A stretch of 14,650 nt of DNA from Candidatus Pacearchaeota archaeon (GTDB lineage Archaea > Nanobdellota > Nanobdellia > Pacearchaeales > GW2011-AR1), in assembly GCA_002687255.1 (NCBI GenBank), contig NYZR01000008.1, forward strand, positions 1 to 14,650. Direction: 5' to 3'. The notes beneath the pieces were generated by a model, which worked only from the letters and a program-made list of their open reading frames with translations, searched no databases and was not told the DNA's origin. Of the stretch, positions 1 through 5,978 are shown one piece after another (position 1 is the stretch's first letter; each line of letters starts with the position of its first letter). A program made the translations under genes and the position numbers.

Positions 1-1701
1 GAATTGGGAAAGGCTTCGTTAGTTGTTCCGGTGAAGGCGTTGCAACGGCAGTATGAAGAAGATTATTGTTCTGGTGAGAAGAAGATCGTTGGTCGAGATG
101 GAAGGCCTTTGAAGATTTCTATGATCACGGGCAGGGAGAATCATGACTCTGTGATTCAGCCTGGCGTTTCGTGTGCGGATCCTCGGTTGCCGGACACGGT
201 GAAGTTGATTGAGAAGAATGTGGCTTTGTTGAAGGAATTTTACGAGGATAATCCTCTTATTCAGGCGAAGCATGACGTTGTGGATTGGAAACGGTTGAAG
301 CGGATGTCGGTCGCTCCGGCGAATCCGTATTGGAGTCCGATCGTTGGATCTGAAGTGGAGTTGAAACAATTGACGGATTCGACGCCGAAGAAGTATAGGG
401 GTCTGAATGGCCGTGAGTTCATTTTTTATCATCGGAAGAAAGGGTGTTCTTACTTTGATCAGTATCAGGCGTATTTTGATGCGGACGTGCTGGTGTTCAA
501 TGCTGCTAAGTATCTTATTGAAGTTGCTCTTGATCGGAAGCCGGCTACTCGGATTGATATTATTGATGAGGCTGATGCGTTCTTGGATAATTTTGCTACG
601 GAGCAGTCTCTTGATTTGACTCGTTTGGCTGGGGCTCTGAGGAATGTGGTTTCTGAATCGCCGGAGGTTCGTCAGTTAGTGGATGAGGCTTTGGAGATGA
701 TTCGTCTTGATGAGCAGCGGGTGCGGACTCTTGGTCTTGTTCATGCTGGGACGATTGTTCCGTTTGGAGAGACTTTGTTGCGGAAGGTGTTCGCTGTGTT
801 AGGTCATCAAGAAGTCGAGGCGGATATTTTGGTTGATGAGCAGAGTTATGGGAATCATGCTTTGGAAGTGGTTAAGTCGTTTGCTGGGGCGTTGGATCAG
901 ACGTTTGTTCGGTATAGGGTCGAGGGTGAGGTGGATGGAGAAAAAAACTTGGTGGCGGAGTTGGTGACAACTCATGTGGCTGAGCAGTTTGCTCTTTTGG
1001 CTAGTAAGGTTGATGCTTTGGTGCTGATGTCTGGGACGTTACATAGTAAGGAAGTGTTGGAGGGCGTTTACGGAATAAAGGATTATGCTGTTGTGCAGGC
1101 TGAGGTAGAGCAGCCGGGAACGATGGAGATTGTTCGGACAGGGAAGGAGTTTGATTGTAAGTGGAGGGAGTTGAAGGATCGGAGGCAGGAGTATGTGGAT
1201 GCGTTGCGGGCGTGTGTTATTGCTGCGGATAGACCGACTCTTGTTCAAGTGCATGCGTATGAGGATTTGCCTAGTGCTGCTGAGAAGGATGCTCTTGGGG
1301 TTCTTGAGGTGATGCATCGGGAGGCGTTGCGGGATCAGCAGGGCGCCGATAAAACAGGGCGGCTTGTTTCTTTGTTCAAGAGTGGGATGAATGATTTGTT
1401 GTTTAGCACGAAGTGTAATAGAGGGGTGGATTTTCCTGGGGATCAGTGTCGGAGTGTGATTTTTACGAAGTATCCGAATCCGAATGTTAGAGGTGTGTTC
1501 TGGCAGGTCTTAGAAAAAACACATCCTGATCAGTATTGGTCTCTTTACAAGGATAAGGCGCATCGGGAGTTTGTGCAGAGGTTGTCGAGGGCTTTGCGGA
1601 AGAAGGATGATTTTGTTCGGGTGTTGAGTCCGGATTTGAGAGTTCTCACGGCGGTGCAGGAATTACAGAGGAAGGGGTTGGCTGGTGGTTCTGGCAGGTG
1701 A
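1..1701 (+). CDS. XPD/Rad3-like superfamily 2 helicase, 5'-truncated by the window
   Basis: Predicted ATP-dependent DNA helicase of the Rad3/XPD group, possibly acting in DNA repair. The frame is open to base 1, and the expected Walker A motif is missing, so about 565 C-terminal residues are seen. Numbering from the TTG at base 4, motif II is IIDEADAFLD (D188-E189-A190-D191). Motif III-like LMSGTL follows near 342-347, motif V-like NRGVDFPG near 470-477, and a motif VI-like QRLSRALRKKDD near 520-531, where the usual QxxGRxxR glycine is serine. In the Fe-S segment the SCAD cysteine (C57) and the cysteine before YF (C148) are kept, but GRxNYxC reads GRENHDS and LPC reads LPD, so two of the four usual ligands are missing. 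The tail RVLTAVQELQR is repeated downstream. Helicase assignment is firm; the specific role is inferred. Confidence 0.85.
   Translation, partial: ELGKASLVVPVKALQRQYEEDYCSGEKKIVGRDGRPLKISMITGRENHDSVIQPGVSCADPRLPDTVKLIEKNVALLKEFYEDNPLIQAKHDVVDWKRLKRMSVAPANPYWSPIVGSEVELKQLTDSTPKKYRGLNGREFIFYHRKKGCSYFDQYQAYFDADVLVFNAAKYLIEVALDRKPATRIDIIDEADAFLDNFATEQSLDLTRLAGALRNVVSESPEVRQLVDEALEMIRLDEQRVRTLGLVHAGTIVPFGETLLRKVFAVLGHQEVEADILVDEQSYGNHALEVVKSFAGALDQTFVRYRVEGEVDGEKNLVAELVTTHVAEQFALLASKVDALVLMSGTLHSKEVLEGVYGIKDYAVVQAEVEQPGTMEIVRTGKEFDCKWRELKDRRQEYVDALRACVIAADRPTLVQVHAYEDLPSAAEKDALGVLEVMHREALRDQQGADKTGRLVSLFKSGMNDLLFSTKCNRGVDFPGDQCRSVIFTKYPNPNVRGVFWQVLEKTHPDQYWSLYKDKAHREFVQRLSRALRKKDDFVRVLSPDLRVLTAVQELQRKGLAGGSGR
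1639..1698 (+). repeat. Helicase tail repeat, copy 1 (the functional C-terminus)
   Basis: This is the 3' end of the helicase gene, encoding RVLTAVQELQRKGLAGGSGR before TGA. It is the reference for four related segments further right (1707-1763, 1765-1818, 2522-2563, 3194-3229). Confidence 0.7.
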
Positions 1702-1706
1702 GAGCT

Positions 1707-1763
1707 CGTAGGGTTTTGGATGCTGTTGGGCGGTTGCAGCGTGGGGAAGGGCCTGGGAGATAG
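1707..1763 (+). repeat. Helicase tail repeat, copy 2
   Basis: In a different frame from the helicase, this reads RRVLDAVGRLQRGEGPGR followed by TAG. It matches the helicase tail at V-L-x-A-V-x-x-L-Q-R. It has no start codon or promoter of its own. Its last ten codons encode the same peptide as copy 5, with five of ten codons replaced by synonyms. Confidence 0.6.
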
Positions 1764-1764
1764 G

Positions 1765-1818
1765 GGAGTTCTTACGGCGGTTCAGGAACTTCAACGACGG
1801 GCTTTGGGAGATGGTTAG
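1765..1818 (+). repeat. Helicase tail repeat, copy 3
   Basis: Back in the helicase frame, this reads GVLTAVQELQRRALGDG followed by TAG. At base level AGTTCTTACGGCGGTTCAGG matches AGTTCTCACGGCGGTGCAGG of copy 1 at 18 of 20 positions. The final TAG overlaps the minus-strand stop codon of vapC. The 10-mer GAGATGGTTA at 1808-1817 recurs exactly at 3229-3238, again ending on a minus-strand stop codon. Confidence 0.65.
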
Positions 1819-2210
1819 GCGAGGATAATCTTATCAATCTCATCGATGCGTTCGAAGTCTTTGTCTTTGGTGATGAGAGTGAGATGGTGTTCTTTGGCTT
1901 GGGCGGCGATGAAGAGGTCTGCTAGTGAGGGGGTGTTTCCTTTTTGGTCGTAGGTGTATTTGAGATTGGCTAAGATGGTTGCTGTTTCCTTTGTTGCTGG
2001 CAGGAAGGTGAAATTGTTGAGGAAGCCTATTGCTTTTTCCTGATTTTTTATTTCCCTCTTTTTGTATCCTGTGATCATTTCTGTGTATGTTATGAGAGAA
2101 ATTGCAGGAATGGTTTGGTGTTGTTTTCTTATTTGGTTGAGTTTTTCTTTTATGTGTGCTTCCTTTTTTTCTATGGCAATGAGCACCGAGGTGTCTAGGA
2201 GTAGTGTCAT
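1815..2210 (-). CDS. vapC: VapC-type PIN-domain ribonuclease toxin
   Basis: A 131-residue PIN-domain protein, predicted to be the Mg-dependent RNase toxin of a type II toxin-antitoxin pair. The fold signature is clear: LLLDTSVLI with D6 near the start, TYTEM with E44, SLADLFIAA with D98, and ITKDKDF with D116/D118. Together these give the acidic residues of the PIN active site. Length is normal for VapC. Its ATG overlaps the TGA of the antitoxin gene by four bases (ATGA, 2207-2210), so translation is probably coupled and the two form an operon. The gene lies between helicase tail repeats 3 and 4, which suggests it is an acquired cassette. RNA target specificity cannot be read from sequence. 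Confidence 0.9.
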   Translation of the reverse strand: MTLLLDTSVLIAIEKKEAHIKEKLNQIRKQHQTIPAISLITYTEMITGYKKREIKNQEKAIGFLNNFTFLPATKETATILANLKYTYDQKGNTPSLADLFIAAQAKEHHLTLITKDKDFERIDEIDKIILA

Positions 2211-2452
2211 GTGCGCCAGCCTTTTTCCTTGCGCATCCCCTTTGTGATTTCTTCTAGGTCTTCTGCCTCTTCATCTGAGATGATCTTTTCTGTGTTGAGG
2301 ATGGCATCCCATGCGTTGTTGGTTTCTTTTTTGTATTCGGTGATCATGTTTTTGAGGAGCGTTCCTAGAGGGACTCTTCTTTTTGCGGCGAGTGTTTTTA
2401 GTTCTCTCCAGGTTTCTTCGTTTACGTTTCTGATGGTTTTGACTGTTGTCAT
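2207..2452 (-). CDS. vapB: VapB-like antitoxin, probable ribbon-helix-helix
   Basis: An 81-residue protein placed directly before vapC with a 4-base ATGA overlap. The N-terminus TVKTIRNVNEETWRELKTLA, followed by a helix to LLKNMITEY, looks like a short beta strand plus two helices, as in ribbon-helix-helix antitoxins. The acidic C-terminal half (about 45-75) would be the toxin-binding tail. The start chosen is the ATG at 2452. An in-frame ATG at 2476 is possible but lies inside the predicted promoter; from 2452 the TATA-like box is 26 bases upstream, the leaderless spacing seen elsewhere here. It probably neutralises VapC and represses its own operon through the palindrome at 2454-2472. Confidence 0.8.
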   Translation of the reverse strand: MTTVKTIRNVNEETWRELKTLAAKRRVPLGTLLKNMITEYKKETNNAWDAILNTEKIISDEEAEDLEEITKGMRKEKGWRT

Positions 2453-2453
2453 A

Positions 2454-2472
2454 ATGTATTCATTGAATACAT
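2454..2472. promoter_or_regulatory. Candidate VapB operator palindrome
   Basis: The 19-base sequence ATGTATTCA-T-TGAATACAT is a perfect inverted repeat with 9-base arms. It lies between the TATA-like box and the vapB start codon, where a bound repressor would block initiation. Autoregulation by antitoxin or toxin-antitoxin complex is usual for VapBC systems; binding here is inferred. Confidence 0.7.
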
Positions 2473-2473
2473 G

Positions 2474-2483
2474 CATTTAAATG
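2474..2483 (-). promoter_or_regulatory. TATA-like box of vapBC
   Basis: CATTTAAATG, with TTTAAA at 2476-2481, is centred 26 bases before the vapB ATG at 2452. It is palindromic, so it could also drive rightward transcription into the 2485-3075 region. Confidence 0.6.
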
Positions 2484-2521
2484 TTTGTTTTTGGGATTTC
2501 TTGATTCTGGTTTTGTTGGAG

Positions 2522-2563
2522 GGGCGGTTGCAGCGTCGGGTCTTGGGAGAATATGGAGGTTAG
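2522..2563 (+). repeat. Helicase tail repeat, copy 4
   Basis: Read in this register the bases encode GRLQRRVLGEYGG and a TAG stop. CGGGTCTTGGGAGA (2537-2550) matches CGGGCTTTGGGAGA in copy 3 at 12 of 14 positions, and both are followed by a GG...TTAG end. With copy 3 it forms diverged direct repeats around vapBC. Confidence 0.5.
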
Positions 2564-2598
2564 CAAAGGGTTATAGGGATGTGTGGTTATGGGGTGGT

Positions 2599-3075
2599 AT
2601 GTTGTGTGAAGGGGTTGATCTTGAGGTATCCGTGGGAGAAGTCTGCAGAGGGTATAACTTGGATCGAGTTCAACGAAGAGTAGACGAATTATCCGTAACT
2701 TTGGTGGCCAACCAAACCGATCGACAGCAGCGTCGAGCGAGAGCGAGAGTTAAGATGTTAGGAAGAGGGTGGGTTTATACCAACTGGTGGGGAAAAGAGA
2801 TTTGGGGGTATGTTGTCATGATTCACCTAAAGCAAGCCCATCCAGAGGCAGGTTCAACTTTTCCTTCAGCACGACTGGAAGGGCTTGAATCTGCAAGAGG
2901 GGTTGGGATAAAGATGAAAAGAGCGGCGCCGGGAGCATTACCTTCTTATCATCTTGTAAGAGGGGGGAAGACCCTGTTAGATATAGTGTTGTCGAGGATT
3001 GTTCGATGGGTCGTGGGACAGATGCGAGTAAATAAGAGCCGTGGCAAACGAAGTAGAAAATCTATTCTTTTATAG
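2599..3075 (+). CDS. Doubtful reading frame, basic protein of unknown function or structured RNA
   Basis: The frame is open from 2485; the first in-frame ATG is 2599, preceded by GGGGTGG, giving 158 residues. I do not recognise the product. It is very basic (QQRRARARVKM; C-terminus NKSRGKRSRKS) with a tryptophan-rich patch VYTNWWGKEIWGYVV near residues 60-74. Codons such as AAC, CAA, GCC, CGA and AGA contrast with the G/T-ending codons of neighbouring + genes, and the + strand loses its G+T bias here, suggesting foreign origin. A 17-bp hairpin at 2848-2894 and smaller ones near 2700-2760 make a non-coding structured RNA an alternative. The segment lies between tail repeats 4 and 5, like a cassette. 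If it is not coding, 2485-3235 is a gene-free stretch holding only the repeats and hairpins. Confidence 0.3.
   Translation: MLCEGVDLEVSVGEVCRGYNLDRVQRRVDELSVTLVANQTDRQQRRARARVKMLGRGWVYTNWWGKEIWGYVVMIHLKQAHPEAGSTFPSARLEGLESARGVGIKMKRAAPGALPSYHLVRGGKTLLDIVLSRIVRWVVGQMRVNKSRGKRSRKSILL
2848..2894 (+). other. Long hairpin in the atypical segment
   Basis: GCAGGTTCAA pairs with TTGAATCTGC (one G-U pair), and CTTTTCC continues pairing with GGAAGGG across a one-base bulge, closing a 12-base loop. About 17 pairs in total is unusual for ordinary coding sequence and supports an RNA-level role. Confidence 0.55.
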
Positions 3076-3193
3076 GGTTGAGAATTTTCCAATATTACTC
3101 GGTGATTTTTTGTCTCGTTTCCTGATTGAAATGGCGGAGATGTGATTTTTGGAAGTATTTTGGGGTGTTGTGGAAGCGGGCGAAGAGATAATT

Positions 3194-3229
3194 TGGCGGT
3201 TGCAGAGAGGAGAAGGGCCAGGTCGGTAG
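3194..3229 (+). repeat. Helicase tail repeat, copy 5
   Basis: Encodes WRLQRGEGPGR followed by TAG, the same ten-residue ending as copy 2 (1731-1763) but using AGA, GGA, CCA, GGT and CGG where copy 2 uses CGT, GGG, CCT, GGG and AGA. In the same frame upstream it reads VFWGVVEAGEE, faintly like VFWQVLEK in the helicase. It is followed by the shared 10-mer GAGATGGTTA. Confidence 0.55.
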
Positions 3230-3235
3230 AGATGG

Positions 3236-3916
3236 TTAATCATCATTTCCGGGGTTTGCTAGGTATTGGGTTTGGGCTAGAATGTGGAGCCCATTGAGTC
3301 TGATCGGTTTATGGTTTGGGGCAGTCATGGTGCCTTGCCCTACGACACCATCCCAATATCCATCATCGTCATAGAATAATGTCGTGTGGAGATATCTTCC
3401 GTCGAGTGTGTGTCTGGTGCCGAATACTCTCCATCTCCCTTGTGTAGGTTCTTGATCTGATCCAAGCACAGCGTTGGCCTTTATTATATCTTGCATTGTG
3501 TGAGGGATTCCCACGGCGAAGATGTCCCCTTGTCGTTTTGTTTGCACGCTGTGTCTTTGTTCAAAGTAGCTTATGACTTCTGGTTTGAGGGTGTCATAGA
3601 ACATTTGTTCATCCATCTCATATTCTGGGTCATAAATTGTCTCCCTCATTGGGGTGAGGAATTGTGTCTGTGTTAGGCTGTCTGCCATTTGGGTGAGGAA
3701 GGGTTGTTCGTCGGTGCCTCCGAAGTAGATGTTTCTGCCTCCTCCTTCTATAAATAGGAATTGACTTCCTTCCTGGAGTGGTAAGAGTTGTGCGGCAGGA
3801 TCTGCTGGTAGATAAATTCTTTCTCTTCTTCTGAAAGATCTTTTTCTATCTGGCTTGAAATTGAGTATCGCTTCACCTGCCTTTTCTGGGAAGGTTTCCA
3901 TCGAGCCTAGTTTCAT
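3236..3916 (-). CDS. Uncharacterised protein, probable accessory cassette gene
   Basis: A 226-residue protein without a recognised domain, signal peptide or membrane span. The N-terminal third is basic (RKRSFRRRERIYLPAD, about 24-39), the middle is acidic, and the C-terminal half holds GDIFAVGIPH (130-139), RVFGTRHTLDG (163-173) and APNHKPIRLNGLH (199-211). This order loosely resembles, from memory, a group of hypothetical proteins on archaeal plasmids and viruses that share a GTRH motif and a later H-x-x-H-like segment; this is weak. The start at 3916 has a TATA-like box centred 26 bases upstream and no ribosome binding site, fitting a leaderless mRNA. Its stop codon lies in the 10-mer GAGATGGTTA next to tail repeat 5, the same arrangement as vapC. 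Confidence 0.7.
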   Translation of the reverse strand: MKLGSMETFPEKAGEAILNFKPDRKRSFRRRERIYLPADPAAQLLPLQEGSQFLFIEGGGRNIYFGGTDEQPFLTQMADSLTQTQFLTPMRETIYDPEYEMDEQMFYDTLKPEVISYFEQRHSVQTKRQGDIFAVGIPHTMQDIIKANAVLGSDQEPTQGRWRVFGTRHTLDGRYLHTTLFYDDDGYWDGVVGQGTMTAPNHKPIRLNGLHILAQTQYLANPGNDD

Positions 3917-3937
3917 GTCTCTACTTATGTTAGTTTC

Positions 3938-3946
3938 TTTATAAAT
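3938..3946 (-). promoter_or_regulatory. TATA-like box of the 226-residue gene
   Basis: TTTATAAAT on the + strand is centred 26 bases from the minus-strand ATG at 3916. It lies back to back with the rightward promoter at 3957-3966, so the two divergent promoters may interfere. Confidence 0.6.
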
Positions 3947-3956
3947 TTTCGGTAGG

Positions 3957-3966
3957 TTTTTAATTT
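3957..3966 (+). promoter_or_regulatory. TATA-like box of the FAD oxidoreductase gene
   Basis: TTTTTAATTT is centred about 24 bases before the ATG at 3986. No purine-rich ribosome site lies between, so a leaderless transcript is likely. Confidence 0.5.
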
Positions 3967-3985
3967 GTTTTTTGTTTATGGATAG

Positions 3986-5119
3986 ATGAAAAAGGTTGTG
4001 ATTCTTGGTGGGGGATTTGCGGGGTCGCAGGTGGCTCTTGGTTTAGAACGGGATTTTGATGTGGTGCTGATTGATCGGAAGCCGTATTTTGAGTATACTC
4101 CAGGGATTTTGCGGGGGATTCAGGATTTGGGTGCTTTGGAGGGGTTGCGGGTTCGGCATAGGGATTATTTGCGGAAGTCTGAGATAGTAATAGGGGAAGT
4201 GAGTGAGGTGCGTGATGGTTCTGTTAAGGTTGGTAATGGGTTATTGGAGTATGATTATTTGGTGATTGCTTCGGGCGGGAAGAGTCGGGCGTTTTTCAAA
4301 GGGCCTCGAGTTTTCTCGGCGTATCATGGGAAGGATATGGAGAAAGCGTTTGGGCCTGTGCAGAAGGCGAAGAAGATCGTTGTTGTTGGCGGTGGGTTGG
4401 TTGGGGTGGAGTTGGCGGCCGAGTTGGCTCAGAAGTATGTTGGTAAGAAAGTTGTGTTGGTGCATCCTGGTGAGGAGGTTTTGGAGAGGCAGGAAAAGAG
4501 GACGAGGAGGTTGGCTGCGAAGTGGTTGCGTCGGCACGGTGTTGATTTGGTGTTGGGTGAGCGTGTTGTTCGGCAGGCTGGCAAGTTTGTCGTGTGTCAG
4601 AGTGGGCGGAAATTGGAGGCGGATGTGGTGTTTTCTTGTGTGGGGGTTGGGAGTAATTATGAGTTTCTTGCTAGGAGGTTTCCTGGGGTGTTGGATGAGC
4701 GTCAGTTGGTTAATGTGGGTGGGGATTTGCTTGTTAAGGGGTTGGGTAATGTTTTTGCTGTTGGGGATGTTAGCTCTGTTCGACAGGAGAAGACGGCGCA
4801 GAATGCGGAGTTGCAGGCGCATGTTGTTGTTTCTAATGTGAAAAAGCTCGCTAGGGAAAATAGCTCTCCTTCGGCTCGGGGTTCTGAGGGCGCTGGCAAA
4901 GCCAGCGGAATTAAGTTGCAGGCCAAGGCCGACGGGGAGGGTTCTTCATTAGGGGGTGATGTTGGGTTGAGGACTTACAAGAGTGGGAAGCGGATTATGG
5001 TTGTTAGTTTGGGTTCGAAGAGTGGGATTTTGGAGTGGCGTCGTCTTGTGGTGGGTGGGTGGATTGGGGCGTTGGCGAAGTGGTTTACGGAGAAGTGGGT
5101 GATGCGGAATTATAATTAG
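3986..5119 (+). CDS. NDH-2/FSP1-like FAD-dependent NAD(P)H oxidoreductase
   Basis: A 377-residue flavoprotein of the pyridine-nucleotide disulphide reductase superfamily, closest in layout to type II NADH dehydrogenase and FSP1/AIF-like quinone reductases. The FAD-binding motif is VVILGGGFAGS (4-14), with acid D30 ending the second strand and YTPGILRG at 37-44. The NAD(P)H site is VVVGGGLVGVE (132-142). The C-terminal flavin motif is NVFAVGDVSS (255-264), then Q272NAELQA. No redox CxxC is present, consistent with NDH-2 rather than disulphide reductases. Residues about 291-327 form a Ser/Gly/Ala/Lys-rich insertion not expected in the family. The C-terminus (WRRLVVGGWIGALAKWF) could be an amphipathic membrane anchor. 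The stop abuts the TrmB gene stop without a gap. Electron acceptor is not shown by sequence. Confidence 0.8.
   Translation: MKKVVILGGGFAGSQVALGLERDFDVVLIDRKPYFEYTPGILRGIQDLGALEGLRVRHRDYLRKSEIVIGEVSEVRDGSVKVGNGLLEYDYLVIASGGKSRAFFKGPRVFSAYHGKDMEKAFGPVQKAKKIVVVGGGLVGVELAAELAQKYVGKKVVLVHPGEEVLERQEKRTRRLAAKWLRRHGVDLVLGERVVRQAGKFVVCQSGRKLEADVVFSCVGVGSNYEFLARRFPGVLDERQLVNVGGDLLVKGLGNVFAVGDVSSVRQEKTAQNAELQAHVVVSNVKKLARENSSPSARGSEGAGKASGIKLQAKADGEGSSLGGDVGLRTYKSGKRIMVVSLGSKSGILEWRRLVVGGWIGALAKWFTEKWVMRNYN
4856..4966 (+). repeat. In-frame low-complexity insertion with hairpin inside the oxidoreductase gene
   Basis: This stretch encodes a Ser/Gly/Ala/Lys-rich linker where related proteins run straight from the flavin helix to the final strand. 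At base level it holds CGCTGGC-AAA-GCCAGCG (4891-4907), a perfect 7-bp hairpin with a 3-base loop, and GGCCAAGGCC (4921-4930). The short loop and GC-rich stem are like the intergenic hairpins at 9275-9289 and 12100-12114, so a palindromic element may have inserted in frame. Confidence 0.45.
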
Positions 5120-5863
5120 TTACACTCTCTTTGATGTTTTCCAGAGAAGTTCAAAATAGTTCTTGTAGCTTTCTGCTATCTTTTTGTTTTTGATGACTAT
5201 GCAAAGAGGTTTGTCCCCGAAGGTGATGGTGGCGACGTACTCTTTGCTGATATCGATGAGGGCAGGGGTTGCTATGTTTTCTGGCAGGGTCTTTGCTTCT
5301 GTGAGATTGATTCCGCTTATTTGTTTTGCCCGTTCTTTTGCGTCTTGGTTGTAGAGGATTTTACAATGAACGCCTTTTTTTGCTCGTTGATTGTGCCATT
5401 CTTTGAAGTATGCTCCTAAAGCCTCGTTTGCCTCATTCGGAGCCCCCATGATATAGAATATCTCTCCCTTTTCTAGTTTTGAGAGCATCATGTCTGTGAA
5501 CGTTTTTATTCCCTTGTTTCCCTGCAGAATCTCTGCTTCTTGTGTGGGCTCTGCTTCCTTGTATGTTTTCTGAAGTTGAGGCAATGTTTCTTTTATTTTG
5601 TTTATCTCTCTTTCCTTTTCTTCTATCAGGTCTGTTAATCTGTTAGGTTCTTTTGCTTCGAATTGCTTGGTGTTGTTGAGGAGGGAGATACCAATGAGGC
5701 CTTTTTTGTTGAGCCTGTCTAGGATGTCGTAGATTTTCGAGTTGGATACTTGAGCTTCTTTGATTATGTTTCCTATTGTGGAGGTGCCTATTCTTAAGAG
5801 TGAGAGATAGACTTTTGATTCTCCTTCGGTGAGTCCGAGAGGCTCGAGGTTTGGTTGATTCAT
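5120..5863 (-). CDS. TrmB-family transcriptional regulator
   Basis: A 247-residue predicted DNA-binding regulator. Residues about 8-75 form a winged helix-turn-helix of TrmB type: LGLTEGESKVYLSLL, then GNIIKEAQVSNSKIYDILDRLNKKGLI, with the recognition helix around 38-50. Residues about 78-107 are a charged coiled coil (IEEKEREINKIKETLPQLQK) likely used for dimerisation. The C-terminal part (about 110-247) has the phospholipase-D-like layout of TrmB sensor domains, including FYIMGAPNE and a late FELLWKT helix. The ligand is unknown. The gene is divergent from the NadE-like operon, whose start region holds a 9-bp inverted repeat, so that operon is its most obvious target. The ATG at 5863 is 26 bases from a TATA-like box. 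Confidence 0.88.
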   Translation of the reverse strand: MNQPNLEPLGLTEGESKVYLSLLRIGTSTIGNIIKEAQVSNSKIYDILDRLNKKGLIGISLLNNTKQFEAKEPNRLTDLIEEKEREINKIKETLPQLQKTYKEAEPTQEAEILQGNKGIKTFTDMMLSKLEKGEIFYIMGAPNEANEALGAYFKEWHNQRAKKGVHCKILYNQDAKERAKQISGINLTEAKTLPENIATPALIDISKEYVATITFGDKPLCIVIKNKKIAESYKNYFELLWKTSKRV

Positions 5864-5884
5864 GGTCTTTATTGGGTGCTTAGG

Positions 5885-5893
5885 TATTTAATA
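5885..5893 (-). promoter_or_regulatory. TATA-like box of the TrmB-family gene
   Basis: On the minus strand TATTAAATA is centred 26 bases before the ATG at 5863. It is preceded by GCGAAAC, a plausible BRE-like purine element. The mRNA is probably leaderless. Confidence 0.6.
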
Positions 5894-5920
5894 GTTTCGC
5901 CCCCCTGTGAGGGGATAAGC

Positions 5921-5930
5921 TTTATATAAT
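5921..5930 (+). promoter_or_regulatory. TATA-like box of the NadE-like operon
   Basis: TTTATATAAT predicts transcription starting near 5950, so the mRNA would have a leader of roughly 25-30 bases. This differs from the leaderless genes around it. Confidence 0.65.
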
Positions 5931-5947
5931 CAATATATTAGTAGTTA

Positions 5948-5970
5948 CTATCAAGTGACTAACTTGATAG
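5948..5970. promoter_or_regulatory. Candidate operator, 9-bp inverted repeat
   Basis: CTATCAAGT-GACTA-ACTTGATAG is a perfect 9-base inverted repeat with a 5-base spacer. It covers the predicted transcription start of the NadE-like operon, where a bound repressor would block RNA polymerase. The divergent TrmB-family protein is the natural candidate to bind it. A 5'-end RNA hairpin is an alternative reading. Confidence 0.65.
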
Positions 5971-5978
5971 GAAATAAT

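Noticed and set aside
1699..1763. Programmed frameshift extending the helicase into tail copy 2
   Set aside because: No slippery heptamer or following stem was seen at the TGA at 1699; duplication is the simpler explanation.
2211..2480. 89-residue + frame opposite vapB
   Set aside because: The antitoxin on the minus strand has promoter, operator and ATGA coupling to vapC; the opposite frame is a shadow.
2640..3075. tRNA, RNase P RNA, SRP RNA or rRNA in the atypical segment
   Set aside because: I looked for T-loop, RNase P core, SRP helix 8 and rRNA signature strings; only isolated weak resemblances such as GGTTCAAC and GGAAGG were found, without the proper surrounding stems.
1639..3229. The tail repeats as a CRISPR array
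   Set aside because: Copies differ in sequence and spacing, encode a peptide, and no cas gene is seen.
4241..4841. Long open frames on both strands inside the oxidoreductase gene (193 and 191 residues)
   Set aside because: They are shadows of the skewed codon use of the real gene; products are repetitive in Arg/Leu or Pro/Thr/Asn and show no family motifs.
5955..5978. Upstream GTG start adding eight residues to the NadE-like protein
   Set aside because: It would place the start inside the 9-bp inverted repeat, essentially at the predicted transcription start, and adds residues unlike the family.
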